A stretch of DNA of 31,002 nt from a virus: IMG/VR virus record IMGVR_UViG_3300042882_000849, positions 1 to 31,002 of that record; one strand, 5' to 3'. The notes beneath the pieces were generated by a model, which did no database searches, had not been told where the DNA came from, and saw only the letters and a list, made by a program, of their open reading frames with translations. This document shows, piece by piece, positions 6,139 through 12,051 of the stretch; position 1 is the stretch's first letter, and the number at the start of each line of letters is the position of its first letter. Made by a program: the position numbers and the translations under genes.

Positions 6139-6540
6139 ATGCTAGAATTTAGCGAATTTGATTTCAAACAAGACTTGGAGCCTGATTTCTCGCAAGTCAG
6201 ACTTATGATGCGTGTTAAGAGGCACTATCACGCTAAGGTAACTAAACCTAAACATAAGCTGCATGGTGTTGAAGCAGTAGTTCCTAAAGACTATCTAACC
6301 GATGGAATGAGCATACCCAAATGGCTACAACCTATCGTTGGTGAACCGTTTGAGGGCAATACTTTAAGAGCTGCTTTATTCCACGATGTCCTGTGCTGCT
6401 ATCAGATCAAGAGCCAAGAAGTTACTCATAAATTATTTGAACTTATTTTAAAAGCAGATGGCTTCCCCTTTTGGAGACGCAAAGCTGCTTACCTTGCAGT
6501 TGTTAGTTACAATAGATTAAAGAATCCAAAATGGAAATAG
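6139..6540 (+). CDS. DUF1353-family protein
   Basis: Protein of 133 aa. The central motif VPKDYLTDGMSIPKWLQPIVG (about 49-69), followed by LRAALFHDVLCCY (about 78-90), matches the DUF1353 signature (hydrophobic-x-x-TDGxSIP…AALxHDxLC). This family is widespread in phages and prophages, frequently near lysis or tail genes, and has no known activity. The conserved Asp, Ser and His-Asp suggest a small enzyme or metal site. Ribosome site AGGAGAAA (6131-6138). The C-terminal part (FWRRKAAYLAVVSYNRLK) is basic and helical. It overlaps the next small gene by 10 nt. Confidence 0.75.
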   Translation: MLEFSEFDFKQDLEPDFSQVRLMMRVKRHYHAKVTKPKHKLHGVEAVVPKDYLTDGMSIPKWLQPIVGEPFEGNTLRAALFHDVLCCYQIKSQEVTHKLFELILKADGFPFWRRKAAYLAVVSYNRLKNPKWK

Positions 6541-6686
6541 ACGAACTAGCCGAAGAATTAAACCATCTTTACAGTCATCTCTATGATTGTGCCATTAAAC
6601 AAGATCAAGAAGAAGATGAGATCATTAACAGTCTTTCAGGAGAACAGTTTGATTTTCTTGGAGACCTAGAAAACTTCTTAGCTTAA
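6531..6686 (+). CDS. Small acidic protein (51 aa)
   Basis: A 51-aa frame that starts inside the end of the DUF1353 gene (10-nt overlap) and ends at TAA 6684-6686. It is strongly acidic and helical: MEIDELAEELNHLYSHLYDC, AIKQDQEEDEIINSLSG, then EQFDFLGDLENFLA. The acidic helix content recalls small DNA-mimic or anti-host-factor phage proteins, but nothing specific can be assigned. It is the last gene before a 250-nt structured gap. Confidence 0.55.
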   Translation: MEIDELAEELNHLYSHLYDCAIKQDQEEDEIINSLSGEQFDFLGDLENFLA

Positions 6687-6936
6687 TGTCATCGCTCTGC
6701 ATGGTCTTTAAAAACCATATTAACCACACGGGCAATATGGTTAGAACCTAATCACTGATTACCTTTTGTCGTTGGTATGTCGTTGGAATTGTCAGGTATA
6801 GTTCAGGTTTAAGACGGGTATGACTGAACCTGAATCAAATAACCATCAAATAAGCAAACGCTGATAACTAAAGGGTTTTATTGACCGTCGGTATTACCGA
6901 CACCCTGTTAAATCAAATAAGGGGTAAAATATAAGC
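6687..6936 (+). other. Non-coding gap with three stem-loops
   Basis: 250 bp without a plausible gene. Three inverted repeats are visible. 6713-6721 with 6734-6742 (AACCATATT/AATATGGTT, 9 bp). 6802-6809 with 6827-6834 (TTCAGGTT/AACCTGAA, 8 bp). 6887-6892 with 6896-6901 (GTCGGT/ACCGAC), itself flanked by AGGGT/ACCCT (6872-6876, 6902-6906). It may be a small RNA, a leader, or a recognition site for replication proteins. The last hairpin overlaps a TTGACC that could act as a -35 box. Confidence 0.45.
6925..6930 (+). promoter_or_regulatory. -10-like TAAAAT, 6 nt before the endolysin ATG
   Basis: GGGG-TAAAAT-ATAAGC-ATG. This closely matches the tail-fibre start (GGGT-TATAAT-TTAAGC-ATG). The G-run at about 6921-6924 is 12 nt from the ATG, too far for an ordinary ribosome site, so a leaderless start is possible. 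-35 not convincing. Confidence 0.4.
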
Positions 6937-7353
6937 ATGACGATTTTAAACCGCCAAATAACACCTAACATAAGCCTCTATGAATTGCTTTTTACTCCGA
7001 CTGTGACTATGCGTGAAATCCTGCCATTCATTGAGCAGGCGTGGAGCATAGAAGTAGACAGGAATTTAACTAGAACCGCTACTGCCATCCAAATAGTTAG
7101 AGACTATTATAATAAGCCCGTAATCATCACCAGTGGCTATAGACCCACTGCGTGGGAAATTAAACAAGGTCGCAAAGGTGGAAGCCAGCATACTACAGGT
7201 TTAGCTGTTGATTTTTACGTGGTAGGCGTTCCACTTGCAGAAGTCTATGCTTTTATTAATGCTACTTTTAAAAAAGGCGGTAGAGCTATAAACCCTAAAG
7301 CAAAATTTATTCACTTAGATTTAAGACCAGATTATGCCACTTGGAGTTATTAA
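6937..7353 (+). CDS. Endolysin, peptidase M15-type (D,D/L,D-peptidase)
   Basis: Zinc peptidase of 138 aa in the M15 (Peptidase_M15_3-like) family, which cleaves peptidoglycan peptide cross-bridges. Visible motifs: IITSGYRP (63-70), GGSQHTTGLAVDF (81-93) giving zinc ligands H85 and D92, and FIHLDLRP (124-131) giving H126 with D128 nearby. The length is normal for the single-domain family. There is no signal peptide or cell-wall-binding domain, so a holin would be needed for export. The gene is alone after a structured gap and is followed by a terminator at 7401-7430. Unlike the T7 plan, this lysis enzyme lies on the strand opposite to the virion genes. Confidence 0.88.
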   Translation: MTILNRQITPNISLYELLFTPTVTMREILPFIEQAWSIEVDRNLTRTATAIQIVRDYYNKPVIITSGYRPTAWEIKQGRKGGSQHTTGLAVDFYVVGVPLAEVYAFINATFKKGGRAINPKAKFIHLDLRPDYATWSY

Positions 7354-7400
7354 CCAAACCTTAAACCCCATCGGGTAAAAGAAAAGAGTACAACTTAATC

Positions 7401-7437
7401 AGCCCTGCTTGCCCCCAGCTTTGCAGGGCTTTTATTT
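7401..7437 (+). terminator. Rho-independent terminator after endolysin
   Basis: Stem AGCCCTGC (7401-7408) / GCAGGGCT (7423-7430), 8 perfect base pairs, followed by TTTATTT. Ends the + strand gene block. Confidence 0.8.
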
Positions 7438-7499
7438 GTGTGCTATATTATTTATGAAACCTCTTAAACGGTTTTTTTCTTTCCTTCCAAAACACAAAA

Positions 7500-7538
7500 G
7501 CACTAGGTTTTTCAATTTTTCCCCTAGTGCTTTTTTTT
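7500..7538. terminator. Bidirectional terminator between convergent blocks
   Basis: GCACTAGG (7500-7507) pairs with CCTAGTGC (7523-7530). It is followed by eight T on the + strand and preceded by AAAACACAAAA, which gives a U-rich tail for - strand transcripts. It can stop + strand read-through and the tRNA transcripts. Confidence 0.75.
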
Positions 7539-7545
7539 GTAAAAA

Positions 7546-7632
7546 TGGTGGGCAGAGCTGGATTTGAACCAGCGTAGACAAAAAGCCAATAGATTTACAG
7601 TCTATCTCCATTAACCACTCGGACACCTGCCC
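7546..7632 (-). tRNA. tRNA-Tyr (anticodon GUA)
   Basis: Complete type II tRNA on the - strand, 87 nt including an encoded CCA. Acceptor GGGCAGG/TCTGCCC with discriminator A; D-stem TCC/GGA; anticodon stem ATAGA/TCTAT with loop CTGTAAA giving anticodon GUA; long variable arm; T-arm GCTGG-TTCAAAT-CCAGC. The folding is canonical. The gene probably supplements host tyrosine decoding during infection. It is preceded by its own extended -10 promoter and a 47-nt leader. Confidence 0.95.
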
Positions 7633-7636
7633 TTAA

Positions 7637-7679
7637 AGCTATTAAACTTTCCCCGCTCCGCAGTTAAAACTCAATAGCT
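7637..7679 (-). other. Hairpin leader of the tRNA-Tyr precursor
   Basis: On the - strand, AGCTATT (7679-7673) pairs with AATAGCT (7643-7637), enclosing a GC-rich loop. It starts at the predicted transcription start and ends four bases before the mature tRNA. Likely a 5' precursor structure removed by RNase P. Confidence 0.4.
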
Positions 7680-7694
7680 AAAAGTATTTTAACA
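7680..7694 (-). promoter_or_regulatory. Extended -10 promoter of tRNA-Tyr
   Basis: - strand TGTTAAAATACTTTT: TG-T-TAAAAT (hexamer at 7691-7686), then ACTTTT, then the predicted start. It is a near-perfect copy (14/15) of the element at 7780-7794. Confidence 0.55.
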
Positions 7695-7707
7695 TAAAAT
7701 TTTTAAA

Positions 7708-7779
7708 GGGACGGAGGTAGGATTCGAACCTACTTCCTGATCACGTGTACTCAAGACATTTAATGTTCCAACCCCGTCC
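7708..7779 (-). tRNA. Aberrant tRNA-like element
   Basis: Read on the - strand, 72 nt. The outer parts are textbook tRNA: acceptor GGACGGG/TCCGTCC (7 bp) and T-arm GTAGG-TTCGAAT-CCTAC. The 39 nt between them do not make normal D and anticodon arms. The best hairpins are ACATT/AATGT (loop of 1, or 4 bp with loop of 3) and CTTGA/TCAGG with a 10-nt loop. No anticodon can be called and CCA is not encoded. It begins exactly one -10 distance (6 nt) after an extended TGTTATAAT, so it is probably transcribed. Possibilities: degenerate tRNA, tRNA mimic, or remnant of an attachment site. No integrase is present in the window. Confidence 0.55.
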
Positions 7780-7794
7780 AAAAGTATTATAACA
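7780..7794 (-). promoter_or_regulatory. Extended -10 promoter of the tRNA-like element
   Basis: - strand TGTTATAATACTTTT, with TATAAT at 7791-7786 followed by six bases and then the first base of the tRNA-like element. The TG one base before the hexamer is an extended -10. It abuts the stop of the winged-helix gene. No clear -35. Confidence 0.6.
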
Positions 7795-7799
7795 CAAGG

Positions 7800-8309
7800 C
7801 TATATTAAAGCATAATAGTTAATCTTCTTCTTACCCGTTGTGCCTATCTTGCTTCTACCTTCTCCAACTCTCTTAATAATGCCATGCTTCTGCAAGACGT
7901 GTAATTGAGAGTGAATTGTACTGTCTATTCCTTCCAAATTAGTAAGAACAGATTTAATCGCTTCCTTCGCATCTGATCTTGTGAACCATTCACCATTAGC
8001 ACCCAGTTTTAAAATACAGTCTTTCACCGCTTGGCTTTCGGGCTTTAAAATGGTCGTTCTTCTGCCAGTCCAAACAGGCAAAGGCTTATTTTTTTGGAGA
8101 TTCTCTATCTTAGTTTGTCTTCTTTTTTCGATTTTAGCTTCTTGTGTTGGCTTATCTTCATTAATTAGCTCAGCTACTTGAGCAAATAGATTAGGTTTCT
8201 CTCTAAAAATACCATCTCCATACTGCTTTTTAATTTCTTCAATAACGTCAAAATATAACTCTTGCGTATAATCTTTTTTTCTTTTCGTTTCCATGTTTGC
8301 AACTTTCAT
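7800..8309 (-). CDS. Winged-helix DNA-binding regulator (putative)
   Basis: Protein of 169 aa, strongly basic. The C-terminal half (about 91-169) has the layout of a winged helix: a first helix (SQAVKDCILKLG), FTRSDAKEAIKSVLTNL, a recognition-type helix (STIHSQLHVLQKHGIIKRV), then a wing with Gly/Arg/Lys (GEGRSKIGTTGKKKINYYAL). The N-terminal half is charged and coiled-coil-like. It stands alone between the late operon terminator and the tRNA genes, with a strong promoter whose -10 ends 6 nt before the ATG. This suggests early, host-polymerase-driven, leaderless expression. Plausible role: transcription regulator of the phage late operon or of the tRNA block. The targets are not known; the paired CTATAG sites are one candidate. 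A second in-frame ATG lies at codon 6. Confidence 0.6.
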   Translation of the reverse strand: MKVANMETKRKKDYTQELYFDVIEEIKKQYGDGIFREKPNLFAQVAELINEDKPTQEAKIEKRRQTKIENLQKNKPLPVWTGRRTTILKPESQAVKDCILKLGANGEWFTRSDAKEAIKSVLTNLEGIDSTIHSQLHVLQKHGIIKRVGEGRSKIGTTGKKKINYYALI

Positions 8310-8345
8310 ACAAATACTATAAAAGGCTTTACATATTTATTGCAA
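8310..8345 (-). promoter_or_regulatory. Sigma70-type promoter of the winged-helix gene
   Basis: On the - strand: TTGCAA (8345-8340), 18-nt spacer, TATAGT (8321-8316), six bases ATTTGT, then ATG at 8309. Good match at both boxes. The spacing puts +1 at the start codon. Confidence 0.65.
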
Positions 8346-8352
8346 ATAAAAA

Positions 8353-8387
8353 ACCCTCTAGTTTTTAATTAGAGGGTCTTTTATTAC
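8353..8387. terminator. Bidirectional terminator at the end of the late operon
   Basis: ACCCTCTA (8353-8360) pairs with TAGAGGGT (8370-8377). There is an A-run before it (giving U-rich 3' ends for - strand RNA) and CTTTTATT after it. It separates the virion operon from the winged-helix gene. Confidence 0.75.
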
Positions 8388-8409
8388 CACTGGTGCTGAG
8401 TCTGGTAGA

Positions 8410-8472
8410 TTAACACCTTAGATGTTGATTTATTTGTTCCTTAATAAAATTGTGGTCGTATTTAGTACTCAT
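8410..8472 (-). CDS. Possible 20-aa peptide
   Basis: A tiny frame with a good ribosome site: GAGGTGG lies 9 nt before the ATG. It encodes MSTKYDHNFIKEQINQHLRC. An upstream sequence around 8524-8533 (GCTATACTTTT) resembles the tRNA promoters, and the terminator at 8353-8377 follows. It may instead be part of a short non-coding RNA of about 150-180 nt. Weakly supported. Confidence 0.3.
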   Translation of the reverse strand: MSTKYDHNFIKEQINQHLRC

Positions 8473-8551
8473 TTCTACATACCACCTCTTTATTATCTTA
8501 AGAAATAAAGTGAGCATATGCTTAAAAGTATAGCAAACCTTCGATATCTAA

Positions 8552-8878
8552 TCAAGAATGCTTATCCTCTTCTCTTTGTCTTTTTCTTTCTTCTCTATCT
8601 ACAAACTTTTTAAATTCTTCTTTTAAATCTGAAACACCTTTTTCTATCGCATTAAGCGTAACATCTACCTTAATCATAGATTCTCTTAAACTTCTAATGT
8701 CTTCATCATAGCGGTTGTGTTTTACTTCAAAAGCAATTACCTTGTCCTCTAACGTCTTAAATCGTGGATTATTGACTAAGGCATTAAAAACCATTAAGCC
8801 AGTAAAAACACTACCAATAATCGCAGCAATTATACTGGTGATCTCATAGGTCTTAAAGGCAATCTCGACGTCACTCAT
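8552..8878 (-). CDS. Membrane-anchored coiled-coil protein, possible holin/lysis accessory
   Basis: Protein of 108 aa. One clear membrane helix at about residues 14-34 (SIIAAIIGSVFTGLMVFNAL), then a long charged helix (about 45-105: KVIAFEVKHNRYDEDIRSLR… to KKFVDREERKRQREEDKHS) with heptad character, predicting a parallel coiled coil on the far side. Topology resembles XhlA-type lysis proteins or an i-spanin. Last gene of the virion operon, after the tail genes, the same place where T7-like phages carry holin and Rz genes. There is no lipobox and no o-spanin partner nearby. Lysis role inferred from position and topology only. Confidence 0.55.
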   Translation of the reverse strand: MSDVEIAFKTYEITSIIAAIIGSVFTGLMVFNALVNNPRFKTLEDKVIAFEVKHNRYDEDIRSLRESMIKVDVTLNAIEKGVSDLKEEFKKFVDREERKRQREEDKHS

Positions 8879-8889
8879 GCTTTACTTAA

Positions 8890-9195
8890 TTATAAACTAA
8901 CATCAGGAAACCACCCTTCGCCTTCAAGAACATCATGGCTCACCAAGTCATCCGTGGTGATAATAAAATCACCATTTTGATAAAGGGTTTTAACTGTTTC
9001 ACCTTCTGCAAGTTCCGTTTCCTCATCAGGGATTGCTAAAGCTGCTTCATTTAAAATCGGTCTCTTTACTACACTCCACCAAAAAGCAGTTACGCCAGTG
9101 CATCCCATTTGCTGAGCTTTAATAGCCGATACCCCTTGTGCTAATTCTTGTGCTATTTCTTGTGCTATTTGCTGTTGTGTTCTATAATATTTCAT
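8890..9195 (-). CDS. Small tail-operon protein of unknown function
   Basis: Unrecognised 101-aa protein. The N-terminus is an Ala/Gln/Ile-rich amphipathic repeat (QQQIAQEIAQELAQGVSAIK), which may trimerise as in fibre stalks or chaperones. A central segment contains GCTGVTAFWWSVVKRPIL. The C-terminus is acidic and strand-like (FIITTDDLVSHDVLEGEGWF). It follows the adhesin gene by 19 nt with a strong ribosome site (AAGGAGAT) and precedes the candidate lysis gene. Possibly a fibre-associated or chaperone protein. Confidence 0.6.
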   Translation of the reverse strand: MKYYRTQQQIAQEIAQELAQGVSAIKAQQMGCTGVTAFWWSVVKRPILNEAALAIPDEETELAEGETVKTLYQNGDFIITTDDLVSHDVLEGEGWFPDVSL

Positions 9196-9214
9196 AATTT
9201 TTATCTCCTTGTTT

Positions 9215-10087
9215 TTAAGCTACTGTAATTCCATAGTAACCGCCCTGATTACGCTCAAGGGTTTCGCGGTCTGTGGTGGAGATGACGCCACCAATAAGTA
9301 TAATTTCCGATGCCAGTGCATTTGCTATATAGGCGTTTTCACTTTCTGCTCCAATGGTGAGAGAGTAAGTGCTTGTTGGGAAAGAAGTATCATTTACAGT
9401 AGAAATAGTGCTTCCGTTTAATGAGATTCGCCACTGTGTTGGGGTTTTCGTGTATACGGCTTGATAAGGTGTGTTAATCGGTACTAATGATCCGTTTCCT
9501 AAAGTCACATTTGATCCTGTTCCCGCCCATCCAATTCCGTCATTCGTAAAATTTCCTTGCCCGAAAAGACCCCAACGTACACCTGTTGTTCCCGCAACGC
9601 CACCAGAACCTAAAAAAACGGTATACTTTCTAGTGAGAATTTGGGTAACACCAAAAAAACTGATATTATTTTGATTAGCAAGAGAAGGGATTGTTGCTTG
9701 CAAATTATCGTTTACACCATCGTAACTGATTGCAGGACGACCGTTCTGTGTGATGATTGCCCCATTAACGACAATGCTCGGCTGCGATCCTGCCGTCGTC
9801 TGCGTAGCATTGCGACCATTGCCTGATTGGTCATACCAAGTGGTGACAAAGCCGTTACCAGCTCCGACATGAGCTAACAGGGCAGTGGTATCCAAATCGC
9901 CACTGCTAGTAAAACCAATATTTGTTTCAGCACTATCACTTGAACGCCTTACTCTAATAGCATTACCAGTATAAGCAGTTCGTAATTTTCTTAAAGAATA
10001 CGCAGCTGCACCAGAAACGCTTAAGGAATCTAAAACGCCACGCCTAGCCGCATTACGAATCCCTAAGTTAAGTCTTAAATCGAGCAT
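9215..10087 (-). CDS. Tail adhesin with arabinofuranosidase-B-like / LamG-like fold
   Basis: Protein of 290 aa. Residues about 27-100 (AAAYSLRKLRTAYTGNAIRV, RRSSD, FTSSGDLDTTALLAHVGAG, TTWYDQSGNGRNATQ) match the N-terminal part of the alpha-L-arabinofuranosidase B catalytic-domain family, a laminin-G/concanavalin-like jelly roll often reused in phage and surface proteins. The rest is a beta-rich lectin-like domain (GRPAISYDGVNDNLQ; WRISLNGSTIS; ALASEIILIGGVIS). Most likely a carbohydrate-binding receptor-recognition protein. Enzymatic activity cannot be judged from this. It lies downstream of the tail fibre and small structural genes. No signal peptide. Confidence 0.7.
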   Translation of the reverse strand: MLDLRLNLGIRNAARRGVLDSLSVSGAAAYSLRKLRTAYTGNAIRVRRSSDSAETNIGFTSSGDLDTTALLAHVGAGNGFVTTWYDQSGNGRNATQTTAGSQPSIVVNGAIITQNGRPAISYDGVNDNLQATIPSLANQNNISFFGVTQILTRKYTVFLGSGGVAGTTGVRWGLFGQGNFTNDGIGWAGTGSNVTLGNGSLVPINTPYQAVYTKTPTQWRISLNGSTISTVNDTSFPTSTYSLTIGAESENAYIANALASEIILIGGVISTTDRETLERNQGGYYGITVA

Positions 10088-10090
10088 CTA

Positions 10091-10408
10091 CTATTCGTCT
10101 GTTGAATAAACTATTCTTAAGCTTCCTGCTGCCCCAATTCCAGCAATAAAGCGGCTGGTAAGTGGTAACACTAAAGGAGTCATAGACCCACTAAATAACT
10201 TAAGCGGGTCAGTAGCTACCGCAGTTATCCCACTATTTCCAATATCAACAACAATATCACCGCCATCCGCAATTAATAAAACCGCTAAAACTCTAGCAGG
10301 GATTTCCGTTGATCTTACATTTGACCCCGTCATTGGCAATACTTGCCCTTGCCCTTTAGTGCAAAAGCCTTGAATTGGTGTGCCTTCTGTGTTCTTAGGT
10401 TGTCTCAT
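10091..10408 (-). CDS. Small beta-rich structural protein (unknown)
   Basis: Unrecognised 105-aa protein. Pattern of short strands (IPARVLAVLLIADGGDIVVD; FIAGIGAAGSLRIVYS) with Gly/Pro/Thr loops, suggesting a small all-beta domain such as a fibre cap or decoration. Overlaps the upstream gene by 14 nt and ends 3 nt before the adhesin gene starts, so it is probably made with it. No motif. Confidence 0.55.
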   Translation of the reverse strand: MRQPKNTEGTPIQGFCTKGQGQVLPMTGSNVRSTEIPARVLAVLLIADGGDIVVDIGNSGITAVATDPLKLFSGSMTPLVLPLTSRFIAGIGAAGSLRIVYSTDE

Positions 10409-10757
10409 TACCTACCCCTACCTTTTTATCTTCTTTTTTGTCTTCTTTCTTGTCTTCTTTCTTGTCTTCTACCGCAAAAGCTTTCTTAACTTTTTCTGAA
10501 AATAAAGCCGCTCCGACCTCAACTAATTCTTTCTCGTTAGTCTCTCCGTCAATAACGCCATTAGTTTTAACATAAGTAGCAAAAAAAGTATTATCCTTAT
10601 AAGTAAAAGTCGTTAAACCTTTCTTTTTATCTTTTTTAAGTCCTTGAAAGACTTTAGATAAAGTATCCCCTTGGTCAAATTCAGTAAAGATTAGAGTTTC
10701 TAAATCTAAATCTACTCCGTTAATTTTTACTATTTCTTGTTTTTTGTATGTTTCCAT
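10395..10757 (-). CDS. Unknown protein with Lys-Glu-Asp repeat tail
   Basis: Protein of 120 aa. The N-terminal ~90 residues are alpha/beta (EIVKINGVDLDLETLIFTEF; GLTTFTYKDNTFFATYV). The C-terminus contains four KKED/EDKK units encoded by a 12-bp tandem repeat, then a short tail. It has a good ribosome site (CAGGAGAC). It sits between the propeller-like gene and small fibre proteins, so a structural or chaperone role is possible. The repeat number probably varies between relatives by slippage. Confidence 0.6.
   Translation of the reverse strand: METYKKQEIVKINGVDLDLETLIFTEFDQGDTLSKVFQGLKKDKKKGLTTFTYKDNTFFATYVKTNGVIDGETNEKELVEVGAALFSEKVKKAFAVEDKKEDKKEDKKEDKKVGVGNETT
10423..10470. repeat. 12-bp tandem repeat in coding sequence
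   Basis: About four imperfect copies of TCTTCTTTCTTG (read on the + strand), encoding EDKK units of the gene on the - strand. Low-complexity slippage-prone sequence. Confidence 0.8.
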
Positions 10758-10787
10758 TTATTTGTCTCCTGTTTTTAATTTTATAAT

Positions 10788-12047
10788 TTATAGTATTGGT
10801 CTGAACCCTAAAGATAGATTGAATACGTTAGTCTGTGAGGATGCTGGGAAAATAATAGCATCTATTTTAGTCCTAACATCTGTAACGAAATCCAGTGGTA
10901 CTTGAATCAAATTTCTTATGTTTTGTGTAGGCTCAAACGCCATGAAATCTATATTATTGATACCATTGTAAGCTGTTAAATTTGGTCCAGTGCTAATATT
11001 TATGTTCTTTAATCTAGTCTCACCAGATACAGAACCGTTAAACCTTATACCCATTAAAAAATTACCTATCCAAAAACCTTTTGGTTTAAGATTTAATAAT
11101 GTTCTAGCTATGGTTGGTGCTGATGCATCCCCGTAAAGTATAAGGTTTTTATTAGTATCATAAGTGTCGGAAGCTTCTATTCCTGCAATCGCACCTCCTG
11201 TAGGCAGGTTAACTCTAGTAAGTCTACCCTGAGAAGCACCGCTCAGGAGTAAGTCATCAGATAAATTTAACTCTCTTATTAATTCTTGCCCGCCACCAGT
11301 TTGCGTGTAAGCTACCAGTAACCGTGTATTGTTATTCGTAGCGGTAAACCCTCGAATATTAGAAAATCCTGGGCTAGTTATTAACGAACTTAGGTTTATA
11401 TTAGTGTTGTAAGTTACAGACGTTAGATTATATAAAGAGCCTAATGTGTACTGGAAAATGGAATCGTTAGCATCACCAAAAGCTAGTAAACGCAAACCAT
11501 TTTTGGAAATTTTTATATGTCTCATCTGCGTATCTTGGCTATTTATAGAGTGGCTTCTAGACTGGTAAACAGAACTAGATATTAACCAAGGCGTACTAAG
11601 AGTGTACTCGTATAAAGTGTTAGCCGAGGTATTACCCAAGACTATTAACTTAGTACCATCCTCTGAGATATCGAAGTCATAAGCAGTACCCACCACACCG
11701 TTGACAGCAAACGACCCTATAAAACTAGCAAAACTCACATCGTAAGCTACAGATAAATTATATTGAAATATAGTAGATGTAGAACCTCTTAGTACATATA
11801 ATCTGGTACCATTATTCTTTATTTTCATTGCAGTAATAGCTGAAACATTGGCTGCTAAGTCTACTGATGTACTTACATAAGGGCAGCTAATACCACTGTC
11901 AATATCGGGGGTGCGGTCAAAAACGTTTATAATATTATCCGTGCTTCCTGTAAAAGCTGGATTTAAAAACCCGTCAAAATTCATAGGGCCCATTTTTACA
12001 TCACTGCCACCAATCCACGGATATAATTCTGTTGCATTAATACTCAT
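10788..12047 (-). CDS. Beta-propeller-like tail-associated protein
   Basis: Protein of 419 aa. At least four related blocks of about 40 aa are visible at roughly residues 71-108, 123-161, 176-214 and 231-268. Each has the form hydrophobic-strand, NNG/EDG/KNG turn, T/L-x-L-x-V-L-strand, then xxIFQYxLSxxYDVSS. Examples are TAMKIKNNGTRLYVLRG… and RHIKISKNGLRLLAFGDA…. This is the signature of propeller blades seen in phage and bacterial surface proteins. The N-terminal 60 residues differ and may attach to the fibre. The C-terminal third (KGFWIGNFLMGIRFNGS…) is beta-rich and distinct. It directly follows the T7-type fibre gene (4-nt gap). Likely a receptor-binding or fibre-tip component. Confidence 0.6.
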   Translation of the reverse strand: MSINATELYPWIGGSDVKMGPMNFDGFLNPAFTGSTDNIINVFDRTPDIDSGISCPYVSTSVDLAANVSAITAMKIKNNGTRLYVLRGSTSTIFQYNLSVAYDVSFASFIGSFAVNGVVGTAYDFDISEDGTKLIVLGNTSANTLYEYTLSTPWLISSSVYQSRSHSINSQDTQMRHIKISKNGLRLLAFGDANDSIFQYTLGSLYNLTSVTYNTNINLSSLITSPGFSNIRGFTATNNNTRLLVAYTQTGGGQELIRELNLSDDLLLSGASQGRLTRVNLPTGGAIAGIEASDTYDTNKNLILYGDASAPTIARTLLNLKPKGFWIGNFLMGIRFNGSVSGETRLKNINISTGPNLTAYNGINNIDFMAFEPTQNIRNLIQVPLDFVTDVRTKIDAIIFPASSQTNVFNLSLGFRPIL

Positions 12048-12051
12048 AAAA

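Noticed and set aside
7432-7626. 64-aa open frame on the - strand
   Set aside because: It runs through the tRNA-Tyr gene and a terminator; its first half is a translation of the tRNA.
9209-9826. Open frames on the + strand opposite the adhesin gene
   Set aside because: Mirror frames of a well-supported - strand gene, with cysteine/arginine-rich nonsense composition and no ribosome sites.
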